From positions 1 through 53,556 of the IMG/VR virus record IMGVR_UViG_3300004184_000007: a stretch of 53,556 bases of DNA; one strand, given 5' to 3'. This DNA comes from a virus. Positions 6,982 to 14,252 of the stretch are shown in pieces. How positions within the stretch are numbered: the first letter of the stretch is position 1; the number at the start of each line of letters is the position of its first letter. The notes under the pieces are model-generated. The model was not told the origin of the DNA. It saw nothing but the letters and a program-made list of their open reading frames with translations, and made no database searches. The position numbers and the translations under genes are program-made.

Positions 6982-8004
6982 TCAGGCGTTGGGGTTGCTG
7001 GAAGAGAGGGCGTTGTCGGTTGAGGCGGCCTCGCGCGTCGCGATGCCTGCGGTCACCCGCGAGAGCATCCCGGCGAGGCGCGCGGCGTCGTGGGGCGTGG
7101 ACTCGGCGGCCACGCGCGCGGTTTCCCCTGCGGTGGCGTCGAGGGCGGTCAAGCGCGCGATGGCGCTGGTGAGCTCGGCGCGGATCGCGTCGGCCACCTC
7201 ACGCGCGCCGCGGTTGAGCCCGTCCGCGAGCACGGACCAGGGGGCCTCGACGGGCATCTCGATCTGGGGCGGGAGCCGGTAGCGGTTCTTCGCAACCCAG
7301 CCGGGGGACTCCTCCGTCTCGACGACGCGCCGGTTGCCCACGCCCTTGGTGCGGCCCGTCTCGGTCTTCTGGCCGAAGGTCTCGCGCCGGGCGAAGAGCA
7401 CCGCGTCGAAGCTCTCGTAGAAGAGCCCTGCCACTCGCTTGTCGACCTTGAGCGTCCAGCGCTCCCAGTCCTCGCCGGAGGGATTGGGCACCTTCTCGAT
7501 CTTGCTGTGCGCGATCAGCACGATTCGCATCCGGCGCTTCGTGCGGAGCGTCTCCATCTCGCGAGCGAGGACGCGAAAGGCCTCGTAGGCTGCGACAAAA
7601 CCCTTGCCAAACCCGAAGCTTTCGATTGAAGACTTCCGCTCGGTCCGGCAGACGTGTTGCCAGCAAAGCCACTCGGCGCGGTCGAGGGTGTCGACCACCA
7701 GCGTCTTGAAGGGGTGCTCTTCGGTGATGAGCCACCGCACGGTGGCCAGGAGCTGGTCCCACGACTCGATGGTGTCGTCGCGGTCGACGTCGAGTTGCTT
7801 CGTCCCATGCTCCAGGTCGAGAAAGAACGGCGCGGGCGCGTCGGCGCAGAGCGTCGACTTCCCGACGCCGGGGGCGCCGTGGATGACGATGCGCTCGGGG
7901 TCGGCCTGGATACCGCGCGTGATCTTGGGCGCGAAGGGCACGGGCGCAGGACGGCTGTTCGTCTGTGGCGGGTTGTTCGGATTGTTCGTGTTCGGGGCGT
8001 TCAT
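6982..8004 (-). CDS. Sak4-like RecA-fold ATPase (AAA_24)
   Basis: Protein of 340 aa. Start taken at ATG 8004 (preceded by GAGAG) rather than a TTG ten codons earlier. After an Asn/Pro-rich N-terminus, Walker A is IHGAPGVGKST at residues 41-51 and Walker B is TLVVDTLD at about 101-108, followed by a RecA-like core with IVLIAHSKIEKVPNPSG. This is the pattern of the phage nucleotide-binding family that includes the Sak4 single-strand annealing recombinases. Between genes for an SSB-like protein and a Cas4-like nuclease, it makes a complete recombination set: resect, coat, anneal. The C-terminal 80 residues are helical and not assigned. Confidence 0.8.
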   Translation of the reverse strand: MNAPNTNNPNNPPQTNSRPAPVPFAPKITRGIQADPERIVIHGAPGVGKSTLCADAPAPFFLDLEHGTKQLDVDRDDTIESWDQLLATVRWLITEEHPFKTLVVDTLDRAEWLCWQHVCRTERKSSIESFGFGKGFVAAYEAFRVLAREMETLRTKRRMRIVLIAHSKIEKVPNPSGEDWERWTLKVDKRVAGLFYESFDAVLFARRETFGQKTETGRTKGVGNRRVVETEESPGWVAKNRYRLPPQIEMPVEAPWSVLADGLNRGAREVADAIRAELTSAIARLTALDATAGETARVAAESTPHDAARLAGMLSRVTAGIATREAASTDNALSSSNPNA

Positions 8005-8055
8005 CGGGCTCTCTTTCGTGTTCGTTGTGGTCAATGGACTTCGCGCGCTGTCGGC

Positions 8056-9213
8056 TCAGGCCGCGCGCGCGGGCCTCTGGATCTCCGCAGGCAGTTCCCC
8101 GTGCACCAGCGGCAATCGCCGGTAGCGGGTCACGTCCGCCGCGTTCGCCGTGCCTTCGCAGAGCGGCAGGTAGGGACAAGCCGCGCCGTACTTGAAGCAG
8201 GCGTCGGGGTTCTGCGGCACGGCGCGCACGTCCCCGCCCGCCTTCTGCACAGCCGCGCGCGTCTCTTCGATCTCGCGCACCGTGTGCCAGAGGGCCCAGC
8301 CGTGCGACTCAGACTCCTCCGCGCTCCGCACCACCTCGACGTGCGAGAGCGCGCCCTCCGGGCCGTCGTCGGCCAGCGCCATCATGCAGCGCTCCTGGTA
8401 GGCCTCGGGCGTCTCGTTGTGCTCACGCTGGCCCGACTTGAGGGCGCCGCCGGGGTCGGTCTGCACCCGACCGTCGGCGCACCATGCCCCGGCGTCGTCG
8501 TCGAAGTGCGGCGCGGGAGTGCTCTTCTTCTTCGCGCACTCCTTACAGGCGCGGTCCTTGGGCTTCGTGTACTCCCGACGATCCTCCGGCGTCGCGAGGA
8601 GCGGCCGCACGTCGGGCTTGCGCAGGATGTCCCAAAGGGCGAGGTCGGCCGGATGGCCCAGCGCCTCGCAGCCCAGGAAGTAGGTGCTCACCTGGGGGTC
8701 GAGCGTGAGGCGGGCGCGGTAGTCGGAGCCGGATCGCGTGTCCACCGAGGTGGTCTTGTGGTCGGCCAGCGCCACCCGCCCATCGGCCAGCCGCAGCACC
8801 AGGTCGATCTTCCCGGCGACCGCCCACGTCCGCGCGGCCTGCCCGGTGAGGGGGTGGCGGAGCTCGGTCGCGAAGGGCACCTCGACGCCCAGGACCGTCA
8901 CGCCGGCCGCCCAGCGGCTCCACCGGGCGTCGTAGGCCAGGAGCATGGCGGTGGCGCGGGCGTAGACGTAGGGGTCGGCCTGCAGCGGCTCGCTCGACCC
9001 GAGGGCGGAGAGGGCGCCCTCGAGGGCCCCGTAGCCGTCGACGTCCCGCCAGGCGCACCACCACGCCTCGAGGCCGCCGTGGATCGCGGTCCCGAAGGCG
9101 GTCGCGCCCGACTCCGGGGCGGTGCTCACCAGCCCGAGCTCGTACTTGTAGAAGTCCGCCCGGGGGCAGGTGCGCCGCAGCTTGATGCGCGAGCTGGTGA
9201 GCAGGTGCCTCAC
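8056..9213 (-). CDS. PD-(D/E)XK nuclease of Cas4/RecB type
   Basis: Protein of 385 aa, GTG start overlapping the upstream stop (GTGA). Motifs in order: Cys16 in LRRTCPRADFYKYELG, His45 in FGTAIHGGLEAW, catalytic Asp137 in AGKIDLVL, DHK at 151-153 in VALADHKTT, and a C-terminal cysteine group CFKYGAACPYLPLC. The first Cys with the last three is the 4Fe-4S arrangement of Cas4 and AddB nucleases. An extra Cys-rich insert (CKECAKKKS) lies in the middle. Acts on DNA ends, likely producing single strands for the Sak4-like ATPase encoded next to it. Not linked to any CRISPR array here. Confidence 0.82.
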   Translation of the reverse strand: MRHLLTSSRIKLRRTCPRADFYKYELGLVSTAPESGATAFGTAIHGGLEAWWCAWRDVDGYGALEGALSALGSSEPLQADPYVYARATAMLLAYDARWSRWAAGVTVLGVEVPFATELRHPLTGQAARTWAVAGKIDLVLRLADGRVALADHKTTSVDTRSGSDYRARLTLDPQVSTYFLGCEALGHPADLALWDILRKPDVRPLLATPEDRREYTKPKDRACKECAKKKSTPAPHFDDDAGAWCADGRVQTDPGGALKSGQREHNETPEAYQERCMMALADDGPEGALSHVEVVRSAEESESHGWALWHTVREIEETRAAVQKAGGDVRAVPQNPDACFKYGAACPYLPLCEGTANAADVTRYRRLPLVHGELPAEIQRPARAA

Positions 9214-9521
9214 CGCACCGCCCTCCGCTCGTCACGCCCCTCACGGTCGCGCTCGATCATCGCCTGCGCCACCATCACCATCGACTCCGACGTGAGCTGC
9301 GCGAGGGCGCGGCGCTCGGTCGCGCGGGCGCCCTGGAGCGCGTCGAAGGCCCGCAGGTAGACGGCCGCGAGCTCGGCGTCGGTGGGCGGCGGCGCCGGGA
9401 CGGTGGGGGCCGAGCGCGGGACGCCGTTCACCTCGTCGAGTCGGCAGAGGCCGCACTCGTCGGCGCCGACGGGGAGGCCCGCACGGTCGCAAGGGCAGCG
9501 GGGAGGGAGGGTGCTCAGCAC
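9210..9521 (-). CDS. Hypothetical zinc-finger-like small protein
   Basis: Protein of 103 aa starting at GTG 9521, which overlaps the previous stop by seven bases. The N-terminus carries CPCDRAGLPVGADECGLC, a CxC...CxxC group that may bind zinc; the rest is a Pro-rich linker and a helix (AELAAVYLRAFDALQGARAT). No family recognised. The gene is coupled to the nuclease downstream. Confidence 0.55.
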   Translation of the reverse strand: MLSTLPPRCPCDRAGLPVGADECGLCRLDEVNGVPRSAPTVPAPPPTDAELAAVYLRAFDALQGARATERRALAQLTSESMVMVAQAMIERDREGRDERRAVR

Positions 9522-9700
9522 GGCTGCACCTCGGCCCGCGCCACCTCTTCCGAGCGCTCCCAGAGCCGGTCGGCCTCGCGGTCGTACTGCGCCGCCTTGA
9601 GGGGGAGGCCTGCCATGTAGGCCTGCCACGCGAGCGACTCGGCCAGGAGCGGGCTCCGGCGCAGGATGCGGACGGACTCCGCGATGACGGCGCGGGTCAC
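9515..9700 (-). CDS. Hypothetical small helical protein
   Basis: Protein of 61 aa from GTG 9700, overlapping the upstream stop as GTGA. Composition is that of a charged amphipathic helix (SVRILRRSPLLAESLAWQAY ... YDREADRLWERSEE). Nothing recognised. Confidence 0.5.
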   Translation of the reverse strand: MTRAVIAESVRILRRSPLLAESLAWQAYMAGLPLKAAQYDREADRLWERSEEVARAEVQPC

Positions 9701-10002
9701 GAGGCCACCTGCGCCGCGCTCGGGGCCTTCGCCGCCCACCCGTACCCGAGGCGCCACGTCTCGAGCTCCTCCTGGGCGTGCACCATCCCGGCCGCGCCCG
9801 CCGCCGCCATCCGCAGCGCAAAGAGCTCGCGCATCAGGTCGGGGCACTCGGCGACCACCATGGCCGCGGCGAGGCGCCCCTCGACGGCCGAGGCGATGGC
9901 GGAGGCCCGGGCGCCGGGGCGGGTGTAGGCGTCGGCCGTGTAGGCGAGCGCCGAGCGCAGGATCTCCCGCGCGAGCTCGTCGGGGTCGCGAAGCGCGCTC
10001 AT
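9697..10002 (-). CDS. Hypothetical Ala-rich small protein
   Basis: Protein of 101 aa, ATG 10002 overlapping the upstream stop as ATGA. Helical and Ala-rich, with CPDLMRELFALRMAAAGAAG in the middle and a Trp/Tyr patch (WRLGYGWAAK) near the end. No family recognised. Confidence 0.55.
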   Translation of the reverse strand: MSALRDPDELAREILRSALAYTADAYTRPGARASAIASAVEGRLAAAMVVAECPDLMRELFALRMAAAGAAGMVHAQEELETWRLGYGWAAKAPSAAQVAS

Positions 10003-10403
10003 GACGCCACCCGGGCGCCGGCGGAGGGGAAGGTCGACGGCCGCACCGTCGCGACACCCGGCCGGGGCGCGTGCGGGTCGCTGCCCATGGTGGAGAGCCA
10101 GTCGATGAACTGCTCCCGGGCGCAGTCGAGGAAGGCGGAGACGTCTTCGTCGGCGCTCAACTCGGCGGCTGTGGGCTCCCCCTTATAGGAGCCGTACTCC
10201 GCGATCAGGCGGGCGCCGTCCGGGTCGGGCTCCTGGGGCGGGGTGGCGGCGCGGAGGGCGGCCATCTCGGCGGCGATCTGCTCGGCGGCGTGCTCCGCCG
10301 TGTAGTCGCCGTCGTAGGAGGCGGGGGAGTCGAGGTCGGCGGGAGGGTCGAGCTCGAGCCCTGGGAGGTGGTGAGCCTGGGTGCGGGGGAAGAACGTCGA
10401 CAT
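9999..10403 (-). CDS. First gene of the left operon, hypothetical
   Basis: Protein of 134 aa. The ATG at 10403 is used because the longer TTG-started frame would begin inside the pL promoter. N-terminal half Pro/Asp-rich and probably unstructured, then a helical stretch (EHAAEQIAAEMAALRAAT) and the acidic SADEDVSAFLDCAREQFIDW. Its mRNA should start about 37 bases upstream, so it is the earliest left product after induction. Function unknown. Confidence 0.6.
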   Translation of the reverse strand: MSTFFPRTQAHHLPGLELDPPADLDSPASYDGDYTAEHAAEQIAAEMAALRAATPPQEPDPDGARLIAEYGSYKGEPTAAELSADEDVSAFLDCAREQFIDWLSTMGSDPHAPRPGVATVRPSTFPSAGARVAS

Positions 10404-10446
10404 GGGCCTCGGGGCCCGGCGGGGGTTGAACCGCTGGGGTGCCCGA

Positions 10447-10475
10447 GGTGTAGCTACTGCGACGGTAGCCGTCAA
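10447..10475 (-). promoter_or_regulatory. Promoter pL of the early-left operon
   Basis: On the minus strand TTGACG (10475-10470) and TACACC (10452-10447) are separated by exactly 17 bases, a sigma70-type arrangement. The palindrome GTAGCTAC overlaps the -10 box, as in pR. Predicted start near 10440. Confidence 0.75.
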
Positions 10476-10498
10476 CAATATTTCGTCGCAAAAGCTAC
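10450..10498. promoter_or_regulatory. Repressor operators at pL
   Basis: A perfect GTAGCTAC (10450-10457) sits across the -10 box; a degenerate copy AAAGCTAC is at 10491-10498 upstream of the -35, and a half-site GTAGC is at 10465. These match the array between repressor and Cro-like gene, so the same regulator should control both promoters. Confidence 0.7.
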
Positions 10499-10509
10499 AG
10501 CCGAAAACT

Positions 10510-10995
10510 TTAGCGGGGGAGCGGCGAGCGGAGGGCGGCCGTCAAGGCCCACGCCGGGTAGAGATCAGCGCCCCCCTGGCTGCTCATGACACGGAGGAGA
10601 AACGCGGCCGTCGCGAGCCACCAGTCAGTCTCGTTGAGGTGCAGCTTCCTGCGCAGCCCCAGACCGTGCAGCAGCTCATGCAGGCACGACAGGTTGCGCT
10701 CGTAGATGTCCCCCTGCGACTGCACGAACAGCGTCGTGGCCGTCGAGGCGCCGCACCGGCCCGGGAGGTAGACGCTCACCACACGGAAGCCTGCGGCGCG
10801 GGCCAGTTCGAACGGGTCGGAGTCGAGCGGGAGCCCGCCGCACTCGCTCGGAAGGCGTTGAAGGAAGCCAGAGATCCAGCCAATCCCGAGCATCGGGCCG
10901 ACGAGCCCGATCAGCCCCCACTCGGCGCGAAGGATCGCCTCGACCTCTTCCTGCGCGGTCATGCAGGTGGGGGCTTCGGCCAGGTGGTCGTGCAT
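10510..10995 (-). CDS. ImmA/IrrE-like metallopeptidase (anti-repressor)
   Basis: Protein of 161 aa. The zinc motif HELLH is at residues 106-110 in LSCLHELLHGLGL, with a downstream NETDWWLATAAFLL segment that supplies the acidic ligand and the usual helix of ImmA-type proteases. Upstream is the strand LFVQSQGDIYERN expected in this fold. Lies 74 bases after the repressor gene on the same strand, the standard ImmR-ImmA pairing in which the peptidase cleaves the repressor to induce the prophage. The domain is somewhat diverged (His-Leu-Asn-Glu in place of the common HELGH...EA context), but the active-site residues are present. Confidence 0.8.
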   Translation of the reverse strand: MHDHLAEAPTCMTAQEEVEAILRAEWGLIGLVGPMLGIGWISGFLQRLPSECGGLPLDSDPFELARAAGFRVVSVYLPGRCGASTATTLFVQSQGDIYERNLSCLHELLHGLGLRRKLHLNETDWWLATAAFLLRVMSSQGGADLYPAWALTAALRSPLPR

Positions 10996-11069
10996 CCCCG
11001 GAGGGTGCCGCTGGGGCTGCGCGGCCGTCGATGTGGAATCCTTGACGCTGGACGTTCCCTGTCCGCGCC

Positions 11070-11597
11070 CTACTGGCCGCCCGCGTTGTCCTCGCGGTCC
11101 TGAAGGATCGCCTCGTACAGGCGCATCAGGAAGTCGACGGAGAGGACGGGCCTCGCGCGGCTCATCCCGATGGTCTGCATCTCCGCGATGGCCGATTCAT
11201 CGGCCGCGACGCCGCGACGCGCGAGTTTCGCCCGGAGTTCCTGCTCCCTCGTTGGGTAGAGCGGGTGCTGCCCGAGCTGGTCACCGCCGCGCAGCGCGGC
11301 CGGGTCGAGCTCGACGGACCGGCCGACGAGCGCGTCGAGACTCTGGCCCGTCACGTTCGCCATGCCGTCGAGGAGCTTCTGGCCGACGCCGCGCTTGCCG
11401 GAGAGCACGTCGGAGATCGTCGCGTGGCTCACTCCCAGGGCCTTCGCGGCGTGCGTGATGACACCGCCGAACCGCAGCGTGATCAGGTCGCGCAGGCGTC
11501 GGCGGAGGGCATCGTTCTGCGCCGCGGGGAGAGCTCGTTCGCTGGCCATGCGGTGGAGCGTAAGCGGAGCGAGTGTCGCGGAAGCTACATCGTGCAT
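11070..11597 (-). CDS. XRE-family phage repressor
   Basis: Protein of 175 aa. HTH at about residues 40-75: AAKALGVSHATISDVLSGKRG. The rest is a helical C-terminal part with LDALVGRSVELDPAALRGGD and a final AILQDREDNAGGQ. Two starts are possible: ATG 11597, with AAGGGG seven bases ahead, or ATG 11549 without any ribosome site; the first is listed. The first start lies inside the operator repeats, so the repressor's own operator overlaps its coding start. With ImmA next to it and operators at both flanking promoters it should be the lysogeny repressor, and autoregulated. Confidence 0.82.
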   Translation of the reverse strand: MHDVASATLAPLTLHRMASERALPAAQNDALRRRLRDLITLRFGGVITHAAKALGVSHATISDVLSGKRGVGQKLLDGMANVTGQSLDALVGRSVELDPAALRGGDQLGQHPLYPTREQELRAKLARRGVAADESAIAEMQTIGMSRARPVLSVDFLMRLYEAILQDREDNAGGQ

Positions 11598-11791
11598 GGC
11601 TCAACCCCTTTGGTGGCGGTAGCTACAATGCCGGAAGGTGTCGCAGAAGCTACATTGCGCATGGTCTAGCCCATTCGGAGGCGGTAGCTACGGCCGTGGA
11701 AGTCGTCGCGGAAGCTACATCGGGCGAGGCCCGGTCTTTCGGCAGCGGTAGCTACAGCAAAACTGTTGACCGATTCTGTAGCAGTAGCTAC
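11581..11791. repeat. Operator array: seven GWAGCTAC sites in 65-bp repeats
   Basis: Sites at 11581, 11619, 11646, 11684, 11711, 11748 and 11784, alternating GAAGCTAC and the perfect palindrome GTAGCTAC. The GAAGCTAC members recur every 65 bases exactly (11581, 11646, 11711), and the GTAGCTAC members at 65 and 64, so the array is three degenerate 65-bp tandem units plus a last site on pR. At pR the site extends to a 16-bp palindrome, TGTAGC-AGTA-GCTACA. Confidence 0.8.
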
Positions 11792-11794
11792 AAC
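11766..11794 (+). promoter_or_regulatory. Promoter pR of the early-right operon
   Basis: TTGACC (11766-11771) and TACAAC (11789-11794) with 17 bases between them. The operator GTAGCTAC covers the -10. Transcription would start at about 11801, at or one base before the ATG of the Cro-like gene, so that mRNA is probably leaderless. Confidence 0.75.
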
Positions 11795-11801
11795 GCGGGT
11801 C

Positions 11802-12278
11802 ATGAGCAACCCGAACGACCCGGGCCCGCGTCTCGCCGCATGGCGCGCGGACCATGACCCGAAGATCACGCTCCAGTCCTGCGCCGACGCCGTCGGGGTG
11901 AAGCACCCGACGTGGCTGGACTGGGAAAACGGCAACCGATCCCCCGGCCTGGAGAAGGCCCTCGCGATCGAGCTCTTCACCGACGGAGCCATCAAGATCG
12001 AGGCATGGGGCTTCGACGCCAAGGTCTTCGAGACGATCCGCAGCGTCATCGCGCGGCGAGACGAGTCCGAGCCTGAGCCCGTCTTCAGCGACCTCCCCAC
12101 TCCGCCTGCCCTGCCACCTCCGCCCGCCGCCGACCCGGTCGCCGCGGCTTCCCTCGCCGCGGCGAGGGAAGCGCTCGCTGCGGATGACGCCCGGAGGAAG
12201 GACATCGTCATCAAGGCAGCGCTTGCGCGGAAGGCCGAGCGCGACGCGGCCGAGGCCGAGCGGAAGCGGGTCGCCTAG
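11802..12278 (+). CDS. Cro-like HTH regulator
   Basis: Protein of 158 aa from ATG 11802; an earlier in-frame ATG lies inside the promoter and is discarded. An XRE-type HTH fills residues about 10-65: LQSCADAVGVKHPTWLDWEN followed by GNRSPGLEKALAIELFTDGAIKIEAW, the usual shape of Cro/CI-like proteins. A Pro-rich linker and a long charged helix (Ala/Arg/Glu, C-terminal 60 residues) follow. First gene of the right operon, facing the repressor; likely the lytic regulator competing for the same operators. No ribosome site precedes it, consistent with leaderless translation. Confidence 0.78.
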   Translation: MSNPNDPGPRLAAWRADHDPKITLQSCADAVGVKHPTWLDWENGNRSPGLEKALAIELFTDGAIKIEAWGFDAKVFETIRSVIARRDESEPEPVFSDLPTPPALPPPPAADPVAAASLAAAREALAADDARRKDIVIKAALARKAERDAAEAERKRVA

Positions 12279-12446
12279 ATGCGCGCCTTCCTCACCCGCC
12301 ACGCCGCCGCCCTCTACATCGCGGGCGGCATCGCCCTCGTCGCGGGCGTCGCCATCGCCCTGCACGTCGCCCTGCTCGCGGGCGCCATCATCGCGGGCGT
12401 CGGCTGCGTCACCATGGGCGCCACGCACGGGCGGGTGGGGGCGTAG
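12279..12446 (+). CDS. 55-aa membrane protein
   Basis: Starts on the base after the Cro-like stop (TAGATG). After a short basic N-terminus there is one long or two short hydrophobic helices (ALYIAGGIALVAGVAIALHV and ALLAGAIIAGVGCVTMG), then a short basic tail. A small inner-membrane protein expressed early; superinfection exclusion is one possibility but nothing specific shows it. Confidence 0.55.
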   Translation: MRAFLTRHAAALYIAGGIALVAGVAIALHVALLAGAIIAGVGCVTMGATHGRVGA

Positions 12447-12782
12447 ATGGCCCTCACCCCCGCCCAGCGCGAGGCCTCGCGCTACCTCGGGCTGCTGATC
12501 GACGAGGCGACCACATCCCGCCTCAAGATCCACGGCTTCCACGGCGCGGGCTTCGGCTGCGTCGCCCGCGGGATGGAGCCGCCCCGCTCGATCAGCAGCG
12601 CGCTGAGCGTGTGCATCGAGGAGGCCGCCGAGCCCGTGCGTCTGAGCGGCGTGGGCGGGTCGAGCGCTCAGGACGGCCCCGAGGCCGAGGGACAGGTAGA
12701 GCAGCACCAGGGCGAGGCGGGCGGCGTTCATGGAGCGAGCATCGGGCGCGCCTGCCGCAGCGGGGAGTTGGTGCCATCGTGA
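12447..12782 (+). CDS. Hypothetical protein
   Basis: Protein of 111 aa, starting directly after the previous stop. The first 60 residues look globular (YLGLLIDEATTSRLKIHGFH, then GAGFGCVARGMEPPRS); the remainder is Gly/Gln/Glu-rich and less convincing, so the true end of the conserved part is uncertain. Its stop overlaps the next start (GTGA). No family recognised. Confidence 0.45.
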   Translation: MALTPAQREASRYLGLLIDEATTSRLKIHGFHGAGFGCVARGMEPPRSISSALSVCIEEAAEPVRLSGVGGSSAQDGPEAEGQVEQHQGEAGGVHGASIGRACRSGELVPS

Positions 12783-13297
12783 AAAATCCAACCCCGCCCA
12801 CGGGCGTCTCGACCTTCGTCCCGGCGCGTGTCACCGGCCGCTACAACGCGGCCCGCGACCTCAAGGCCACCTCCCGCGCGCTGGTGAAGGCCGGGAACGC
12901 CTGGGCCTCCATCGCGCGCTGCGCGGAGATCCTGGGCATCAGCCCCGAGGGGTTCCGGCTCTTCACCGTCGACGGTGACCCGGCCATCGCGTGCGGCGAC
13001 GTGGAAGCCCTCGGCCCCCGCTTCGCTGTCCCCTTCTACCAGCGCCGCCTCGCGCGCCTCCAGGCGATGCTGCCCGCGACCCAGCGCGACCTTCGCGACC
13101 TCGCCGAGATGGCGACCGAGCGGTGCGCCGCGCTCATCAAGGGCGTGCGCGAGGCCCGCAAGGACGAGCACATCGACGAGGCCGAGTACGACGAGCTCGA
13201 CGCCCAGGCGCTGGCCGCAGAGGCCGACATCGCCGCGGTGCGCGCGGAGATCGCGCGGGGCCGGGCGGCGCTGCGGGCGAGGGAGGGCGCGCGATGA
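12779..13297 (+). CDS. Hypothetical DNA-binding/coiled-coil protein
   Basis: Protein of 172 aa from GTG 12779 (GGGGAG upstream). An N-terminal segment NAWASIARCAEILGISPEGF resembles a HTH, and the second half is a charged coiled coil (LRDLAEMATERCAALIKGVR ... EADIAAVRAEIARGRAALRA). Second half of the early-right operon's regulatory genes; role not known. Confidence 0.55.
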   Translation: MKNPTPPTGVSTFVPARVTGRYNAARDLKATSRALVKAGNAWASIARCAEILGISPEGFRLFTVDGDPAIACGDVEALGPRFAVPFYQRRLARLQAMLPATQRDLRDLAEMATERCAALIKGVREARKDEHIDEAEYDELDAQALAAEADIAAVRAEIARGRAALRAREGAR

Positions 13298-13497
13298 AGG
13301 CGAAGAAGCCCGCATCGCTCGTCGGCTCCCGCGAGTCCGCCCGCACCGCCCAGCGAGAGAAGGACACGCGCGCCTTCCTCGATACCGAGGTCGCGGGCCT
13401 CGACGACGGCGAGATGATCGACCTCGCCGACGACGCGGAAGAGGCCCTCCCGCTGACGGTGCAGATGCGCGGGATGCGCGCGGCGGAGGAGGCGTGA
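13294..13497 (+). CDS. 67-aa hypothetical protein
   Basis: ATG at 13294 overlaps the upstream stop. Basic N-terminus (MKAKKPASLVGSRESAR) and a strongly acidic centre (VAGLDDGEMIDLADDAEEAL). Coupled at both ends. No family recognised. Confidence 0.5.
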   Translation: MKAKKPASLVGSRESARTAQREKDTRAFLDTEVAGLDDGEMIDLADDAEEALPLTVQMRGMRAAEEA

Positions 13498-14252
13498 ACG
13501 CCCCCGCCAGCCGTCCGTCGAAGCTGCCCCCGGGCGGGCGCCTCTGGACCGATGCGGAGGAAGACCTCCTTCGCAAGCACTACCTGGAGCGCGGCCCTGC
13601 GTGGTGCGCGGAGCAGTTGCACCGCACCCAGGGGTCTGTCTGCAAGCGAGCCGAGAAGTTCAAACTCTATCGGCACTCCCGCCGGTGGACGCCCGAGGAA
13701 GACGCCATCCTGCGCCGGGAGTGGGGCGAGCTTGGGGAGCGCCGCCTGCGCGCCATCCTCCCCGGGCGCCGGTCGCCCGCCATCGCGCGCAGGGCAGAGA
13801 CGCTTGAGCTCGAGGACGCTGCGCAGGGGCTGGAGACGGTCACCGCCGCGATGAAGCGGGTCGGGATGAACCGCCGGCAGCTCCTTCGGGTGATCACCGA
13901 AGCGGGCGTCCGCGTGAAGCTTCGGGTTCGTGGGAGCGGGAAGCGGGCAACGAACCGCGGGCTCTACCGATGGCGCTGCGTCCGCCCCGATGACGTGACG
14001 GCGGCCGTCGAAGCGTGGCTCGCGCGAGGGCGCGCGACGCTCACCTGCCCCGAGGCCGCGGACCGCTGCGGCGTCTCGGAGACGACCATGCGGCGCGCGC
14101 TGCTGACGCTCGCGGCAGAGCGAGACGTCGACGGGATGCCGCAGGGGCGCCCGTGGTTCGTGTCGCCTGCGGACGCGGACGAAGCGCTGGCGCTCTACCG
14201 CTCGCGCCTCGTCGGCCGCTGGCCCGCGCATCGCGATGGAGGAGCCGCCTGA
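13494..14252 (+). CDS. Multi-HTH protein with two Myb/SANT-like repeats
   Basis: Protein of 252 aa from GTG 13494, overlapping the upstream stop. Two Myb/SANT-like helices-turn-helices come first: LWTDAEEDLLRKHYLERG...GSVCKRAEKF and RRWTPEEDAILRREWGELG...IARRAETLEL, both with the spaced Trp and acidic cluster typical of the fold. A third helical unit (VGMNRRQLLRVITEAGVRVK) and a fourth, CPEAADRCGVSETTMRRALL, look like excisionase/MerR-type HTHs. Four DNA-binding units in one early phage protein suggest a transcription regulator, perhaps the late-gene activator, which is otherwise missing from the window. Confidence 0.65.
   Translation: MNAPASRPSKLPPGGRLWTDAEEDLLRKHYLERGPAWCAEQLHRTQGSVCKRAEKFKLYRHSRRWTPEEDAILRREWGELGERRLRAILPGRRSPAIARRAETLELEDAAQGLETVTAAMKRVGMNRRQLLRVITEAGVRVKLRVRGSGKRATNRGLYRWRCVRPDDVTAAVEAWLARGRATLTCPEAADRCGVSETTMRRALLTLAAERDVDGMPQGRPWFVSPADADEALALYRSRLVGRWPAHRDGGAA

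Noticed and set aside
11581-11791. 65-bp periodic repeats as a CRISPR array
   Set aside because: The repeats are degenerate, with the conserved part only eight bases and no spacer variation typical of CRISPR; no cas genes beyond the lone Cas4-like nuclease of recombination type.
11573-11857. Plus-strand reading frame through the operator array
   Set aside because: It consists of the translated 65-bp repeats and covers the pR promoter; not a gene.
12600-12791. Minus-strand frame with a signal-peptide-like start (MNAARLALVLLYLSLGLG)
   Set aside because: It is antisense to a coupled plus-strand gene; hydrophobic runs arise when Glu/Gln-rich codons are read backwards. No ribosome site.
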